64,000 nucleotides of DNA, taken from Methylophilaceae bacterium. Lineage in GTDB: Bacteria > Pseudomonadota > Gammaproteobacteria > Burkholderiales > Methylophilaceae. Under the pieces are notes generated by a model, which was not told the DNA's origin, searched no databases, and saw nothing but the letters and a program-made list of their open reading frames with translations. Positions 1 through 7,659 of this stretch are shown here, piece after piece (positions within the stretch are counted from its first letter, which is position 1; every line of letters starts with the position of its first letter). Location: positions 1-64,000 of the forward strand of contig CANCPF010000003.1 of assembly GCA_947379975.1 (NCBI GenBank). The letters run 5' to 3'. Position numbers and translations under genes: made by a program.

Positions 1-62
1 AATTCCAAGAGCTTGCTATAATGGCGGTTGTTGCAATTATACAGTAATGTATTTTCCAAAAG

Positions 63-149
63 GCCGGGATGGCGGAATTGGTAGACGCACGGGACTCAAA
101 ATCCCGCGCTGGTAACAGCGTGGGGGTTCGATTCCCCCTCCCGGCACCA
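63..149 (+). tRNA. tRNA-Leu (anticodon CAA)
   Basis: The acceptor stem GCCGGGA pairs with TCCCGGC, followed by discriminator A and an encoded CCA at 147-149. The anticodon stem CGGGA/TCCCG encloses the loop CTCAAAA, giving anticodon CAA, which reads UUG. The long variable arm is typical of tRNA-Leu. An integrase gene begins 180 bases downstream, and the last 23 bases recur at 8046-8067, so this tRNA is the integration site of a mobile element. Confidence 0.97.
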
Positions 150-150
150 A
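128..150 (+). repeat. attachment site, tRNA side (attL)
   Basis: The last bases of tRNA-Leu plus one base beyond it recur at 8046-8067 with a single G deleted. Tyrosine integrases of this type recombine at the 3' end of tRNA genes and restore it, so this is read as the tRNA-side attachment core. The repeat is seen in the sequence; its role is inferred. Confidence 0.75.
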
Positions 151-182
151 GTAAGCGTTTCAAGAAGTATCATAAAGTAGCT

Positions 183-217
183 AAAGCCTAGTAAACATAA
201 CGTTCTAGGCTTTTTTT
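183..217 (+). terminator. terminator downstream of tRNA-Leu
   Basis: AAAGCCTAG and CTAGGCTTT form a 9-bp stem around a 13-base loop, and a T run follows. It ends the tRNA-Leu transcript inside the left end of the integrated element. Confidence 0.75.
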
Positions 218-327
218 ACGCCTATTGTCATTGCACGATGTTGCATAAAGTCGCTTTACAGTATGTACAAAAAAGCGTACAAATATCAACTGGATTTAAT
301 TTTTGTACGTTTTTGTACTGAGTTGAT

Positions 328-1569
328 ATGGCAAAGCTAAACGCTGATTTACTAGATGACCTCACAATTAAGGCTGCAAAGCCTAGAGATAAAGAATATA
401 CGCTGCGTGATGGCAATGGTTTATTTTTGCTTATTCACCCTAATGGCGGAAAATATTTTCATCTGCGCACAACGCTTCATGGCAAGCCAAAGAAGATACA
501 GTTAGGAACCTATCCTGAATTGTCATTACGTGAAGCACGTGAACAATCACGATACAAGCGCAAGCAAGTCAAAATTAACCATGTAGACCCAATATTAGAG
601 GCTAAGCTTGTTAAGCAGCAGAAATCTAAAGATGCTGACAATACCTTTCAAAAAATAGCCGAAGAATGGTTGGCGGTTAAGCAACGCACTCTGGCACCAT
701 CAACCCACTTAAAAATCAAACAAACATTTAACGCCAATGTTTTTGGTGTGTTTGGTAAATATCCAATTAGTGAAGTTGATAATATGAATGTGCGTAAATG
801 TTTGCTGATTATGCAAAAGCGTGGCGCATTGGAATTAATGGACAATTTGCGTGGTTGGATTAGAAATGTTTTTGATTTTGCCTTAAGTGACAAACTTATA
901 TCCGAAAACCCAATTCCACTAAAAGATGAGCGGCTTATCAAGCATGTCAGTGAAAAATACCCACGATTAAAAAATACGGTAGATGCCGGCAAGTTGTTAC
1001 GCAATCTTGTTGACTATGCCGGTAGTTTTGAAGTGGCAACGTGTGTTTACTTACAGATTAATTTTGCTCAACGACCAAGTGAATTAAGATGCGCTAAATG
1101 GGCAGATTTTGATTTAGACAATGCTATATGGACTTTGCCGCTGGAGCAGTCTAAAAGTCGTAAGTACATGACTAAATCCCACACCATCATGCTATCTAGG
1201 CAAGCCGTATTAGCGTTAAATGAGTTGAAGGCCTATACAGGTGGTAACGAGCATTTATTTGCTTCTAGACTAGCAGGAAAGCCTGTATCAGAGGCGACTA
1301 TACGCAAAGCATTTAGAACAATATTTACGGATTACCATATTGTGCCTCATGGGTGCCGTCACTTCTTTAGTACGCAAGCAAATGAAAGCGGATTATTTAG
1401 GCGTGATGTAATTGAGTCATTTTTAGCGCATAGCGATAAAGACAAAATTAGAGAAACTTACAATGAAGCCACATACGATAAAGAACGTATGGAATTGGCG
1501 CAATGGTGGAGTGACCAGTTAGATGTAATGCGAGATGGTGCAAAGGTAATGTCATTTAAGTTAGCGTAA
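328..1569 (+). CDS. P4-type tyrosine recombinase (island integrase)
   Basis: Integrase of the P4/DUF4102 type, 413 residues, the usual length. It catalyses site-specific insertion and excision of the element at tRNA-Leu. The N-terminal arm-binding domain (about residues 10-90) has the typical DGNGLFLLIHPNGGKYF segment. The catalytic domain shows R249 (QRPSE), H341-x2-R344 (HGCRH), H368 (AHSD) and the nucleophile Y378 (ETYNEATY), so it looks intact. It reads away from the tRNA, the classic layout for these elements. Confidence 0.95.
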   Translation: MAKLNADLLDDLTIKAAKPRDKEYTLRDGNGLFLLIHPNGGKYFHLRTTLHGKPKKIQLGTYPELSLREAREQSRYKRKQVKINHVDPILEAKLVKQQKSKDADNTFQKIAEEWLAVKQRTLAPSTHLKIKQTFNANVFGVFGKYPISEVDNMNVRKCLLIMQKRGALELMDNLRGWIRNVFDFALSDKLISENPIPLKDERLIKHVSEKYPRLKNTVDAGKLLRNLVDYAGSFEVATCVYLQINFAQRPSELRCAKWADFDLDNAIWTLPLEQSKSRKYMTKSHTIMLSRQAVLALNELKAYTGGNEHLFASRLAGKPVSEATIRKAFRTIFTDYHIVPHGCRHFFSTQANESGLFRRDVIESFLAHSDKDKIRETYNEATYDKERMELAQWWSDQLDVMRDGAKVMSFKLA

Positions 1570-1647
1570 AGCCAGTTCTAAAGTGATTTAAGCCATCATT
1601 TAAGCCTAGTGATGTGCTTGTAACAGTTTTCAGTTTAGCCGCACCTA

Positions 1648-1670
1648 ACACGTGCTTAATTACCACGTGT
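1648..1670. promoter_or_regulatory. CACGTG inverted repeat behind the integrase
   Basis: ACACGTG and CACGTGT form a perfect 7-bp inverted repeat around a 9-base AT-rich spacer. It lies between the integrase stop and the next gene at 1732. No T run follows, so an operator or recombination-accessory site is at least as likely as a terminator. Confidence 0.35.
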
Positions 1671-1731
1671 GAACACCGAACGCCCTGTATGGCTGGTGTG
1701 GCTTCTTATTTTATGGGCGTAAGGGGCAGTT

Positions 1732-2316
1732 ATGATGACAAGTGCTTATGATGCAGATAAATATGGCAAAGAAAATAGATTGCTGTTTTGGCTAAGGCTT
1801 GATAAATGGCATTTACATGAAACTGCTTTGTTGTTTGTTGATGTTGACCCAGATAGCTTTAATAAAGAATTCACTAACCTAATTACTTTTAGAGAATATA
1901 CGTTTGATGTATACGCTGATTTGGATAGTAAATATGAAGACTTGCGCCGTATTTTATATAACCCAGACATTGAGCATGACACGCCTAAAAACTGGATTGA
2001 CCGTGCAGTTGCTAAAAAAATTAGTATACCCTGGCTAGAATTTGCAATAGAGAAGGGCTTTTATAAACCCGAAGATAAATTAGCTCAAGCAGAAAAGCCG
2101 CTTTTTGATAAAGCTAGTGCAACATATCCGCCAGAGTTAGATATAGCAATTCAAGCTTGGCAAGCAGTAACAAATAATTTGTGTAAGGGTAAAGCCCCTA
2201 AAGCGCAAATAATATCGTGGCTTGATGCTAATGCGAAATTATCTGATATAGCGAAAAAGCGTATAGCAACCGTTGCAAATTGGAATAAAACAGGGGGTTC
2301 GCCACGTACGGACTGA
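1732..2316 (+). CDS. hypothetical protein of integrative elements
   Basis: A 194-residue soluble protein with no enzyme motif that I recognise. The C-terminal half has a charged helix with a segment of the form RIATVANWNKTGG, which I associate with cargo-side hypothetical proteins next to P4-type integrases. The N-terminal half is rich in aromatic and acidic residues (RLDKWHLHETALLFVDVDP). It lies between the integrase and the AlpA-like regulator, in the same direction. Two ATG codons occur in a row at the start; either could be used. Function unknown. Confidence 0.75.
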   Translation: MMTSAYDADKYGKENRLLFWLRLDKWHLHETALLFVDVDPDSFNKEFTNLITFREYTFDVYADLDSKYEDLRRILYNPDIEHDTPKNWIDRAVAKKISIPWLEFAIEKGFYKPEDKLAQAEKPLFDKASATYPPELDIAIQAWQAVTNNLCKGKAPKAQIISWLDANAKLSDIAKKRIATVANWNKTGGSPRTD

Positions 2317-2494
2317 AATAATTATAAATAACTTACCCACCCATTAGAGTATGACTAAATAAGGCTTTGAGTGTGGTTACCCACCTATTATTTAGCTAAC
2401 CTACCTAGCCATACCCAGCTAGGCAGACAAAATTTAGTGCATAAAATAACTATCCATTGACGACATGACGTTGTCTTAAATGGAGAGAATTATC

Positions 2495-2740
2495 ATGCAA
2501 CAATTAAAATCTGAGCTTACTCAAGCCATTCCAGAAGCCCTAGCCCACTTTGACCAATTACCCGATAGCGCTTACATACGATTACCTGTAATGAAAGGTT
2601 TGTATGGTGTTTCTACTGCCTCTATTTGGAGGGGTGTAAAAAGTGGATTAATTTGCAAACCCGTAAAAATATCTGAACGCTGCACGGCATGGTCGGTGCG
2701 ATTGGTTCGTGCTGATTTAGCTTTAAAAGCAGGAGTGTAA
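2495..2740 (+). CDS. AlpA-like small DNA-binding regulator
   Basis: An 81-residue protein with an AlpA/MerR-like winged helix-turn-helix: an IRLPVMKGLYGVSTASIWR segment followed by a short wing and a WSVRLVRADLAL tail. AlpA-type proteins act as excisionases or transcriptional activators of the integrase in P4-like elements. An upstream in-frame ATG at 2480 would place the ribosome binding site GGAGAG inside the gene, so the ATG at 2495, 8 bases after that site, is preferred. The stop is 2 bases before the next gene, so the two are probably cotranscribed. Confidence 0.8.
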   Translation: MQQLKSELTQAIPEALAHFDQLPDSAYIRLPVMKGLYGVSTASIWRGVKSGLICKPVKISERCTAWSVRLVRADLALKAGV

Positions 2741-2742
2741 TT

Positions 2743-3642
2743 ATGACTACACTCAAATCTGCATTAGTGCAGAAAAGACCTCCACGTGGAAAATCTAGCA
2801 AAAATCTGGGACTGATAAATGCGGCATATCGGATTTTGCAGGACATTCAGCCCACCACGGTGAGGTCAGTTTGTTACAAGCTTTTTACTCAAGGGTTCAT
2901 TCCCGACATGAGTATCAAATCAACCCAACGAGTTTCAGTTCAGTTGGTATATGCCCGTGAAGAAGAGATTATTCCATGGGAGTGGTTAGTTGATGACATA
3001 AGAAGAGCTTCAAGTCCTAGCTTATGGAATAATCCAGCGCAAATCATCAAATCTGCCGTCAGCTCCTACCGTCGTAACTACTGGCAGGACCAGCCTCATA
3101 GAGTTGAGATATGGAGTGAGAAAGGTACGGTAGGGGGTGTATTAGCTGGCATTTTAGATGATTACGGGGTGACATTTAGAGTAATGAAAGGTTTTGGCAG
3201 TGCCACTGCCCTGCATGATGTGGCGGAATCATCACAGGAAGGCAAGCCTTTAACTGTATTTTATATTGGTGATTATGATCCAAGCGGTATGTACATGAGC
3301 GAGATGGATATTCCAACACGGTTCACAAAATATGGTGGTGAAGCAGACTTTCAACGTATTGCTTTAACTAGGGCGCAATGTGTTGGTTTGCCGAGTTTTG
3401 AAGCTGACACAAAAACTACAGACAGGCGTTATAAATGGTTTGTAGATAATTTTGGGCACACTTGTTGGGAGCTAGACGCATTAGATTCTAATGAACTACG
3501 TGCGTGTGTGGAGGGTGCGATTGTGTCAATGCTTGACCTTCAATTTTGGAATTATGCAATTGAAATTGAAAAAGTAGAAGTTGCTTCAATGCGAGAATTT
3601 CACGCTGTGTGGGAATCTAGGAAGTCAAGCTATGGCCGCTAG
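2743..3642 (+). CDS. winged-helix/Toprim protein, topoisomerase VI A (Spo11)-like
   Basis: A 299-residue protein. Residues about 35-60 (TVRSVCYKLFTQG) resemble the winged helix that precedes Toprim in topoisomerase VI A/Spo11 proteins. The Toprim core follows: IWSEKGTVGGVLAG supplies the glutamate (about residue 127), and VFYIGDYDPSGMYM supplies the D-x-D metal-binding pair. The GFGSATALHDVA loop lies between them. I see neither the usual size nor a partner B subunit, so double-strand cleavage is not implied. Its last 11 bases overlap the relaxase gene, which suggests translational coupling and a joint role in element transfer or replication. Confidence 0.7.
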   Translation: MTTLKSALVQKRPPRGKSSKNLGLINAAYRILQDIQPTTVRSVCYKLFTQGFIPDMSIKSTQRVSVQLVYAREEEIIPWEWLVDDIRRASSPSLWNNPAQIIKSAVSSYRRNYWQDQPHRVEIWSEKGTVGGVLAGILDDYGVTFRVMKGFGSATALHDVAESSQEGKPLTVFYIGDYDPSGMYMSEMDIPTRFTKYGGEADFQRIALTRAQCVGLPSFEADTKTTDRRYKWFVDNFGHTCWELDALDSNELRACVEGAIVSMLDLQFWNYAIEIEKVEVASMREFHAVWESRKSSYGR

Positions 3643-4387
3643 TCACATCATTAGGCTGGGAGTCATGAAAGGTAAGAATGTTATTTTAGAGGCATTAAAG
3701 CATAACAAGCGAACGCTACAAGTTGAACGTGGTGCAAGTGGAAATATTAATGCTACTAAGTCACACCTTAACTATTCTCTAACGGGTAATGACACGCCAG
3801 AGCAGATAGCTAGATACGCTAAAGTGCAAATGGTTGAGGCTGGTATTGATAAGCCACGTATCAATCAAGTGCTAGGTGTTGAGATTGTCTTTAGCTTGCC
3901 TATTGATAGACACTCACAGAACACCAAGCCATTTTTTATAGATTGTTACGAATGGGTAAAGAAAACTTTTGATGGTGAGTTGCTATCCTTTGATGTTCAC
4001 CTAGACGAAAGCGCACCACACGCCCATGCAGTCATATTGCCTTTGATTGAGGGCAAGATGCAAGGCAGCAACATGATTGGTAATAAAGGCAATTTAATGC
4101 GCTTAATCAATCTCTTTCATACGGGAGTTGCAAGGCATCATGGGTTAAGCAGAAGCGAAAGCAATCGGTTATCTGAAACAGATAAGCAAACCCTCTCTAA
4201 GCTCGTTTTGAAGAGGCTGGAGACCGATGTTGTGATGAAGTCTAGCGTATGGCCTTGCTTCAGAGATTTAATCGTCAAAGACCCATTGCCTTATGCTCAA
4301 ATGCTATCAATCAAACTGGACCAAGCCAAAGGCAAGTCATTTGTTGACCATAAGCGTTCAAAAGGCAAAGGCAGCTTCATTACATAA
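3632..4387 (+). CDS. MobV-family relaxase
   Basis: A 251-residue plasmid-recombination (Mob/Pre) type relaxase, which nicks oriT and pilots DNA during mobilisation. The N-terminus (IIRLGVMKGKNVILEALKHN) matches MobV motif I with the K-H-N-x-R signature. The metal-binding motif is H123-x-D125-E126-SAPH130-x-H132, followed by a hydrophobic strand. It is short for the family: the long coiled-coil C-terminus is missing. The start at 3632 is chosen because AGGAAG lies 7 bases upstream and because it overlaps the Toprim gene; an in-frame ATG at 3581 lacks both. No coupling protein or mating-pair genes are nearby, so transfer would need a helper. Confidence 0.85.
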   Translation: MAASHIIRLGVMKGKNVILEALKHNKRTLQVERGASGNINATKSHLNYSLTGNDTPEQIARYAKVQMVEAGIDKPRINQVLGVEIVFSLPIDRHSQNTKPFFIDCYEWVKKTFDGELLSFDVHLDESAPHAHAVILPLIEGKMQGSNMIGNKGNLMRLINLFHTGVARHHGLSRSESNRLSETDKQTLSKLVLKRLETDVVMKSSVWPCFRDLIVKDPLPYAQMLSIKLDQAKGKSFVDHKRSKGKGSFIT

Positions 4388-4389
4388 GG

Positions 4390-4443
4390 CCCTATATAGG
4401 GTATTAAGTGTAAAAACAGACATTCCCTATCTTGTGTATAGGG
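4390..4443. other. paired CCCTAT hairpins behind the relaxase, candidate oriT
   Basis: 4390-4401 is a perfect 12-base palindrome, CCCTATATAGGG. 4425-4430 and 4438-4443 repeat CCCTAT and ATAGGG as a 6-bp stem with a 7-base loop. The pair sits 3 bases after the relaxase stop. Nested inverted repeats beside a relaxase suggest an origin of transfer, although MobV origins usually precede the gene. The rest of the gap to 4665 has an open frame from 4478 that I do not trust. Confidence 0.3.
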
Positions 4444-4665
4444 TTTCATCTTCACCACCATTTCAACAGGGCTAACCATGGCCAATATCAAGCTAACAAC
4501 AATGTTACAAATAGCAGCAAATAGTAGTTGGGTACACTGGCCTCAACTAGTAGGGGGAGGCTTGTCACTTTCGGGAATACCAGACCCCACCGTACCCCCA
4601 CCCCTTAAAATAGGCGACATCAACCCTGCTCACCTATTGATAGTAATCTGCTCAAAGGAAACAAC

Positions 4666-4893
4666 ATGAAATGCGGCGCTAAAACAAGATCAGGTACACC
4701 GTGCAAGAAACCATCATTAATAGGTAAAGCAAGATGTCGTTTGCATGGGGGCTTATCGCCGTCAGGGGATGCGCATTATAATTACAAGCATGGCAGATTC
4801 ACGAAAGAATCTAAACTGTTAGCTATAGAAGTAAATGCTAGCTTGAAGTTACTTGCAGCCATTGCAGTATCATTGGGCATGATCGAAAAGTAG
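4666..4893 (+). CDS. HGGxSTG-type small Cys-rich protein
   Basis: A 75-residue protein of the kind seen beside mobilisation genes in proteobacterial integrative elements. It starts MKCGAKTRSGTPCKKP, continues with CRLHGG at residues about 25-30, and then a GRFTKES segment. The three cysteines and histidine of C-x8-C-x10-C-x2-H resemble a small zinc-binding site; this is inference. Homologues are often misnamed glucan biosynthesis protein. Molecular role unknown, probably linked to element maintenance or transfer. Ribosome binding site AAAGGAA lies upstream. Confidence 0.75.
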   Translation: MKCGAKTRSGTPCKKPSLIGKARCRLHGGLSPSGDAHYNYKHGRFTKESKLLAIEVNASLKLLAAIAVSLGMIEK

Positions 4894-4901
4894 GCAATAA
4901 T

Positions 4902-4994
4902 ATGCTGACGGCAAGTTTGTTAACTGTTGTTTCTGCAGTAATTCTTATCTCTATGAATAGCGCTAAATGCCTGTACTTTAAATATACCTATTAG
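4902..4994 (+). CDS. possible 30-residue membrane peptide
   Basis: A short frame begins 8 bases after the HGGxSTG gene, with AGTAGG upstream. It encodes one hydrophobic stretch (SLLTVVSAVILISMNSA) followed by a short polar tail. It may be a genuine coupled micro-gene or chance. From 4995 to 5353 I see no intact gene: a degenerate frame of about 44 codons from 5018, an imperfect repeat, and AT-rich promoter-like DNA ahead of the adhesin. Confidence 0.25.
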   Translation: MLTASLLTVVSAVILISMNSAKCLYFKYTY

Positions 4995-5069
4995 TAAGTT
5001 CTAGCCGCTATTAAAGAAGACCCCCGTCAATGTTTCTTTCAAAAAGATGGAGTAAATATTTTTAAAAAA

Positions 5070-5131
5070 TTAGACGGTCGGCTTAGACGTAGATTGATTT
5101 GGTGGACGTCAGGTAACTTTAGACCAAATTT
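5070..5131 (+). repeat. imperfect 62-bp repeat, copy 1
   Basis: About four fifths of these bases match 7089-7150. The best-conserved blocks are TTAGAC, GTCGGCTTA and ATTGATTTGGTG. Weaker similarity extends about 50 bases further upstream in both copies. The two copies flank the adhesin and the small secreted protein gene, as if that 2-kb segment arrived or was duplicated as a cassette. Confidence 0.6.
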
Positions 5132-5290
5132 TTTAATTATATTTTGAGCTTTAATATTCTATTAAAACTAAGTATGCATCTAGTCTAGGCGCATTCATTA
5201 TTTATTAGAGCATAGTAAACTTGGTGTTTAGACTGATTTATTTACAGATAAATAATTTATAATGTTTTTATGACTTTAATATTAAATATA

Positions 5291-5310
5291 ATTTGTATTT
5301 GTATTTGTAT
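5291..5310 (+). repeat. hexanucleotide tandem repeat (ATTTGT) upstream of the adhesin
   Basis: Three full copies of ATTTGT plus two further bases lie 43 bases ahead of the adhesin start codon, in promoter-distance DNA. Short tandem repeats placed between promoter elements or near the start of surface-protein genes can change length by slipped-strand mispairing and alter expression. Confidence 0.55.
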
Positions 5311-5353
5311 ATCCTAAACTTCCTTAAATAATTCAAATATCTGGAGAAATGTA

Positions 5354-6541
5354 ATGAAAATAAAAAAAATAACGTTTTTAATTGCCCTGTTGCTTGGGCC
5401 AATCGAAGGTTATACTGCAAATGAAACTGCTTACGGTGTCGGCGCAACAGCCTCAGGTAATGGCTCTACTGCTTACGGTGTGGTTGCGACGGCATCAGGG
5501 GTAAATTCAACTGCTGTCGGCTTGTTCTCATCAGCTTCAGGAGATTGGTCAACTGCATCAGGAACTCTTTCCAATGCTTCAGGTGCTTTTTCTACCGCTA
5601 CCGGATCAGCTTCACAAGCGACAGGTGCAAATGCAACAGCTACTGGATTTACCGCAAGGGCGCTTGGTGCAAACTCAACTGCAACTGGGAATCAGTCCTA
5701 TGCTACTGGAGAAAATTCTACTGCGACTGGTATGATCGCTCAGGCCACTGGTATAGCGTCTACTGCGACGGGTGTTGATGCTCAAGCAACTGGAGACTAC
5801 TCAACAGCTACTGGCATGGGCTCACGTGCAACTGGGACTAATTCAACTGCAAATGGATTTGCTGCAACCGCTTCTGGATTCAATTCAAGTGCTTTTGGTA
5901 ATCAATCCAACGCTCTAGGAGAAAATTCAACTGCAACTGGTCAAGCTTCTCTGGCATCAGGTGTTAATTCAACTTCTGCAGGGGCTGGTTCGCAAGCAAC
6001 CAATGATTACACGACTGCAAATGGGGCAAACTCAACAGCATCTGGCTTTGCATCAACGGCAATGGGACAAGGTGCAAGCGCTTCAGGAAGTAACTCCAGT
6101 TCTTTTGGACAAAATGCAACCGCTACAGCTAACAATTCAGTGGCTATTGGTGCAAATTCAATTGCTAATCGTATTAATTCTGTATCAATGGGTTCAGTAG
6201 GTGCGGAAAGACAAATTACTAATGTTGCTGCAGGTACATATGGCACTGATGCTGTCAATGTTAATCAGCTCAATAGTGTAGAACGTAAACTAGCTGCTGG
6301 CGTTGCATCATCAATGGCAATGACTCCAGCAACGATTGCTCCTGGCAAAACCTCAGCAATAGCATTGGGTACTGGCTATTATGATGGTAGCAGTGCAATT
6401 GCATTTAGTGCGGCCCACATGCTTAATGATAATTTAATCGTTAATGGCTCAATTTCCTACGGTTTTAATGCTGGTAATGGAACTAATTTAGGTAATAATT
6501 CTGATGTTGGTGCCAGAGCATCATTGAGTTACAGTTTTTAA
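5354..6541 (+). CDS. trimeric autotransporter adhesin (YadA-like)
   Basis: A 395-residue outer-membrane adhesin. Residues 1-21 are a signal peptide (MKIKKITFLIALLLGPIEGY, then TA). Residues about 25-270 are a head of tandem 14-residue YadA/Hia repeats of the form NSTATGxxSxATGx, which build a left-handed beta roll. A neck/stalk follows (RQITNVAAGTYGTDAVNVNQL), then a YadA anchor domain of about 75 residues ending in YSF, the usual terminal aromatic for BAM recognition. The stalk is almost absent, so the head would sit close to the cell surface. The ribosome binding site is GGAGA. It is cargo of the tRNA-Leu island and precedes a small secreted protein gene. Confidence 0.93.
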   Translation: MKIKKITFLIALLLGPIEGYTANETAYGVGATASGNGSTAYGVVATASGVNSTAVGLFSSASGDWSTASGTLSNASGAFSTATGSASQATGANATATGFTARALGANSTATGNQSYATGENSTATGMIAQATGIASTATGVDAQATGDYSTATGMGSRATGTNSTANGFAATASGFNSSAFGNQSNALGENSTATGQASLASGVNSTSAGAGSQATNDYTTANGANSTASGFASTAMGQGASASGSNSSSFGQNATATANNSVAIGANSIANRINSVSMGSVGAERQITNVAAGTYGTDAVNVNQLNSVERKLAAGVASSMAMTPATIAPGKTSAIALGTGYYDGSSAIAFSAAHMLNDNLIVNGSISYGFNAGNGTNLGNNSDVGARASLSYSF

Positions 6542-6560
6542 TTATTAATGTTGTTTTACG

Positions 6561-6590
6561 AATGCCGCCAAGGAAATAAGGCGGCATTTT
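6561..6590 (+). terminator. hairpin between the adhesin and the small secreted protein
   Basis: AATGCCGCC and GGCGGCATT form a 9-bp GC-rich stem followed by a short T stretch. It lies 20 bases after the adhesin stop and 16 bases before the next start codon. It would uncouple the two genes unless read through. Confidence 0.65.
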
Positions 6591-6605
6591 CTTAGGGAAA
6601 TTTAA

Positions 6606-6938
6606 ATGCATTTAAAGTTAATTGTATTCTTTATAGCCAATTTAATTTGGTTTGCAAACTCAAGTTTTGCTGATGAAAGTAAAAGTAAAATAGAGCCCTC
6701 AGGCAGGGTTGTTGGGCAACTTGTGCTTGATGCACAATTTAACGGACCATTTAAAGATACGCTAATTCAGAGATGGGTTGATGTTTCAGCGAGCGCAATT
6801 TGTTATTTATATATTCCAGTTACTTTAGCAGCGATGCCATTACAACAAAATAATGGATCACAAGACTCAACAAGAAATTATGGGCCAAATTCAATGGGTA
6901 GCATCAGTTGCATACCAGCTCAAATTAAGCCTAAGTAA
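6606..6938 (+). CDS. small secreted protein, unknown function
   Basis: A 110-residue protein with a signal peptide (cleavage after SSFA, about residue 22) and a mature domain with two cysteines, in AICYLYIPV and SISCIP, that could form a disulfide. The pattern QRW...ICYLYIPV...YGxNSxGSISC occurs, as I recall, in a family of small uncharacterised proteobacterial exported proteins. Its position directly behind the adhesin suggests a periplasmic or surface accessory, but this is inference. Confidence 0.7.
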   Translation: MHLKLIVFFIANLIWFANSSFADESKSKIEPSGRVVGQLVLDAQFNGPFKDTLIQRWVDVSASAICYLYIPVTLAAMPLQQNNGSQDSTRNYGPNSMGSISCIPAQIKPK

Positions 6939-7088
6939 ATATTGCTCAATTGTTCGCCTTAATTAGTAATCTATATTTAATCTTAATATAGGCAAAGCTA
7001 AACAATATACAGTCAGCATTCCTGAATTAGAATTTAGCATGCTCCCTCCAGTTATTTATGAAAAAGGTGGGATATCTATTCTTAGAAA

Positions 7089-7150
7089 TTAGACAGTCGG
7101 CTTAATGGTAAATTGATTTGGTGTCCGTCATGCAACTTTGGGCCAATTTG
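7089..7150 (+). repeat. imperfect 62-bp repeat, copy 2
   Basis: Partner of 5070-5131, in direct orientation. The stretch 6939-7270 holds no complete gene. Ahead of the repeat there is an unstarted open frame of about 40 codons (about 6970-7090, reading KQYTVSIPELEFSMLPP and ending in TAG) that could be the end of a lost gene. Confidence 0.6.
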
Positions 7151-7270
7151 AGACATAACTCAGTTATTGATGAACTTCCGCTAAGTGGTTACTTAGATTT
7201 ACAGCTTCTATAAGTACTGAGGCCCAATAGCAGTCGTTCAGATATGTTGGAAAGAAATAGATAAATAAAG

Positions 7271-7417
7271 CTACGACCTTCTACCTTGACTGTCCCGAAC
7301 CAAAAACACCACAATTACAATGATTAGAAGAATGTGGATAAATCCACCCAAAGTATAGGATGTTGTTACACCCGCTAGCCAAAGTATTAAAAGTAGTAGG
7401 GCAATTGTTTCAATCAT
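7271..7417 (-). CDS. 48-residue DUF5670/lmo0937-like membrane protein
   Basis: A small gene on the minus strand starting at the ATG at 7415-7417. It encodes two closely spaced hydrophobic helices, with IALLLLILWLAG and GGFIHILLIIVIVVFLVR joined by a VTTSYTLG turn. This matches the widespread lmo0937/DUF5670 family of about 50-residue membrane proteins (pattern LWLLGLVTSYTLGGFIHILL). Function unknown; the family is often stress-linked. It is the only minus-strand gene I accept in the island. Confidence 0.75.
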   Translation of the reverse strand: MIETIALLLLILWLAGVTTSYTLGGFIHILLIIVIVVFLVRDSQGRRS

Positions 7418-7659
7418 ATAATTCTTTTTTTATTTGAGAAAGTATTTCGCGGTATTGACGGCTCTGAGTTTGCTATAAAGCAGAAGGGTATAAATAGAGC
7501 TTTTGGCAAGCTTACTCCAGTCGTCAACGCAACCAAGTAAATAAAACATTACCATTGCCTTCGCTACCGATTATATAAGTTGATTGCACCGCGAGATCTT
7601 TGTAGCCAATCGATAATAGAGGTGCAACCACAGGAGTTGGTAGTAAATAATTTGAATTA

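Noticed and set aside
4478..4669. Open frame of 63 codons between the relaxase and HGGxSTG genes
   Set aside because: It overlaps the next start (ATGA) and has a fair upstream purine run, but its product is proline-rich, has no recognisable motif and looks unlike coding sequence of the neighbours.
5354..6200. Regular short repeats that might look like a CRISPR array
   Set aside because: The period follows 7- and 14-codon protein repeats of the adhesin head, without unique spacers of constant length or palindromic repeat units. Open frames inside it in other frames (5545-5778, 5961-6200, 6007-6258) are shadows of the repeats.
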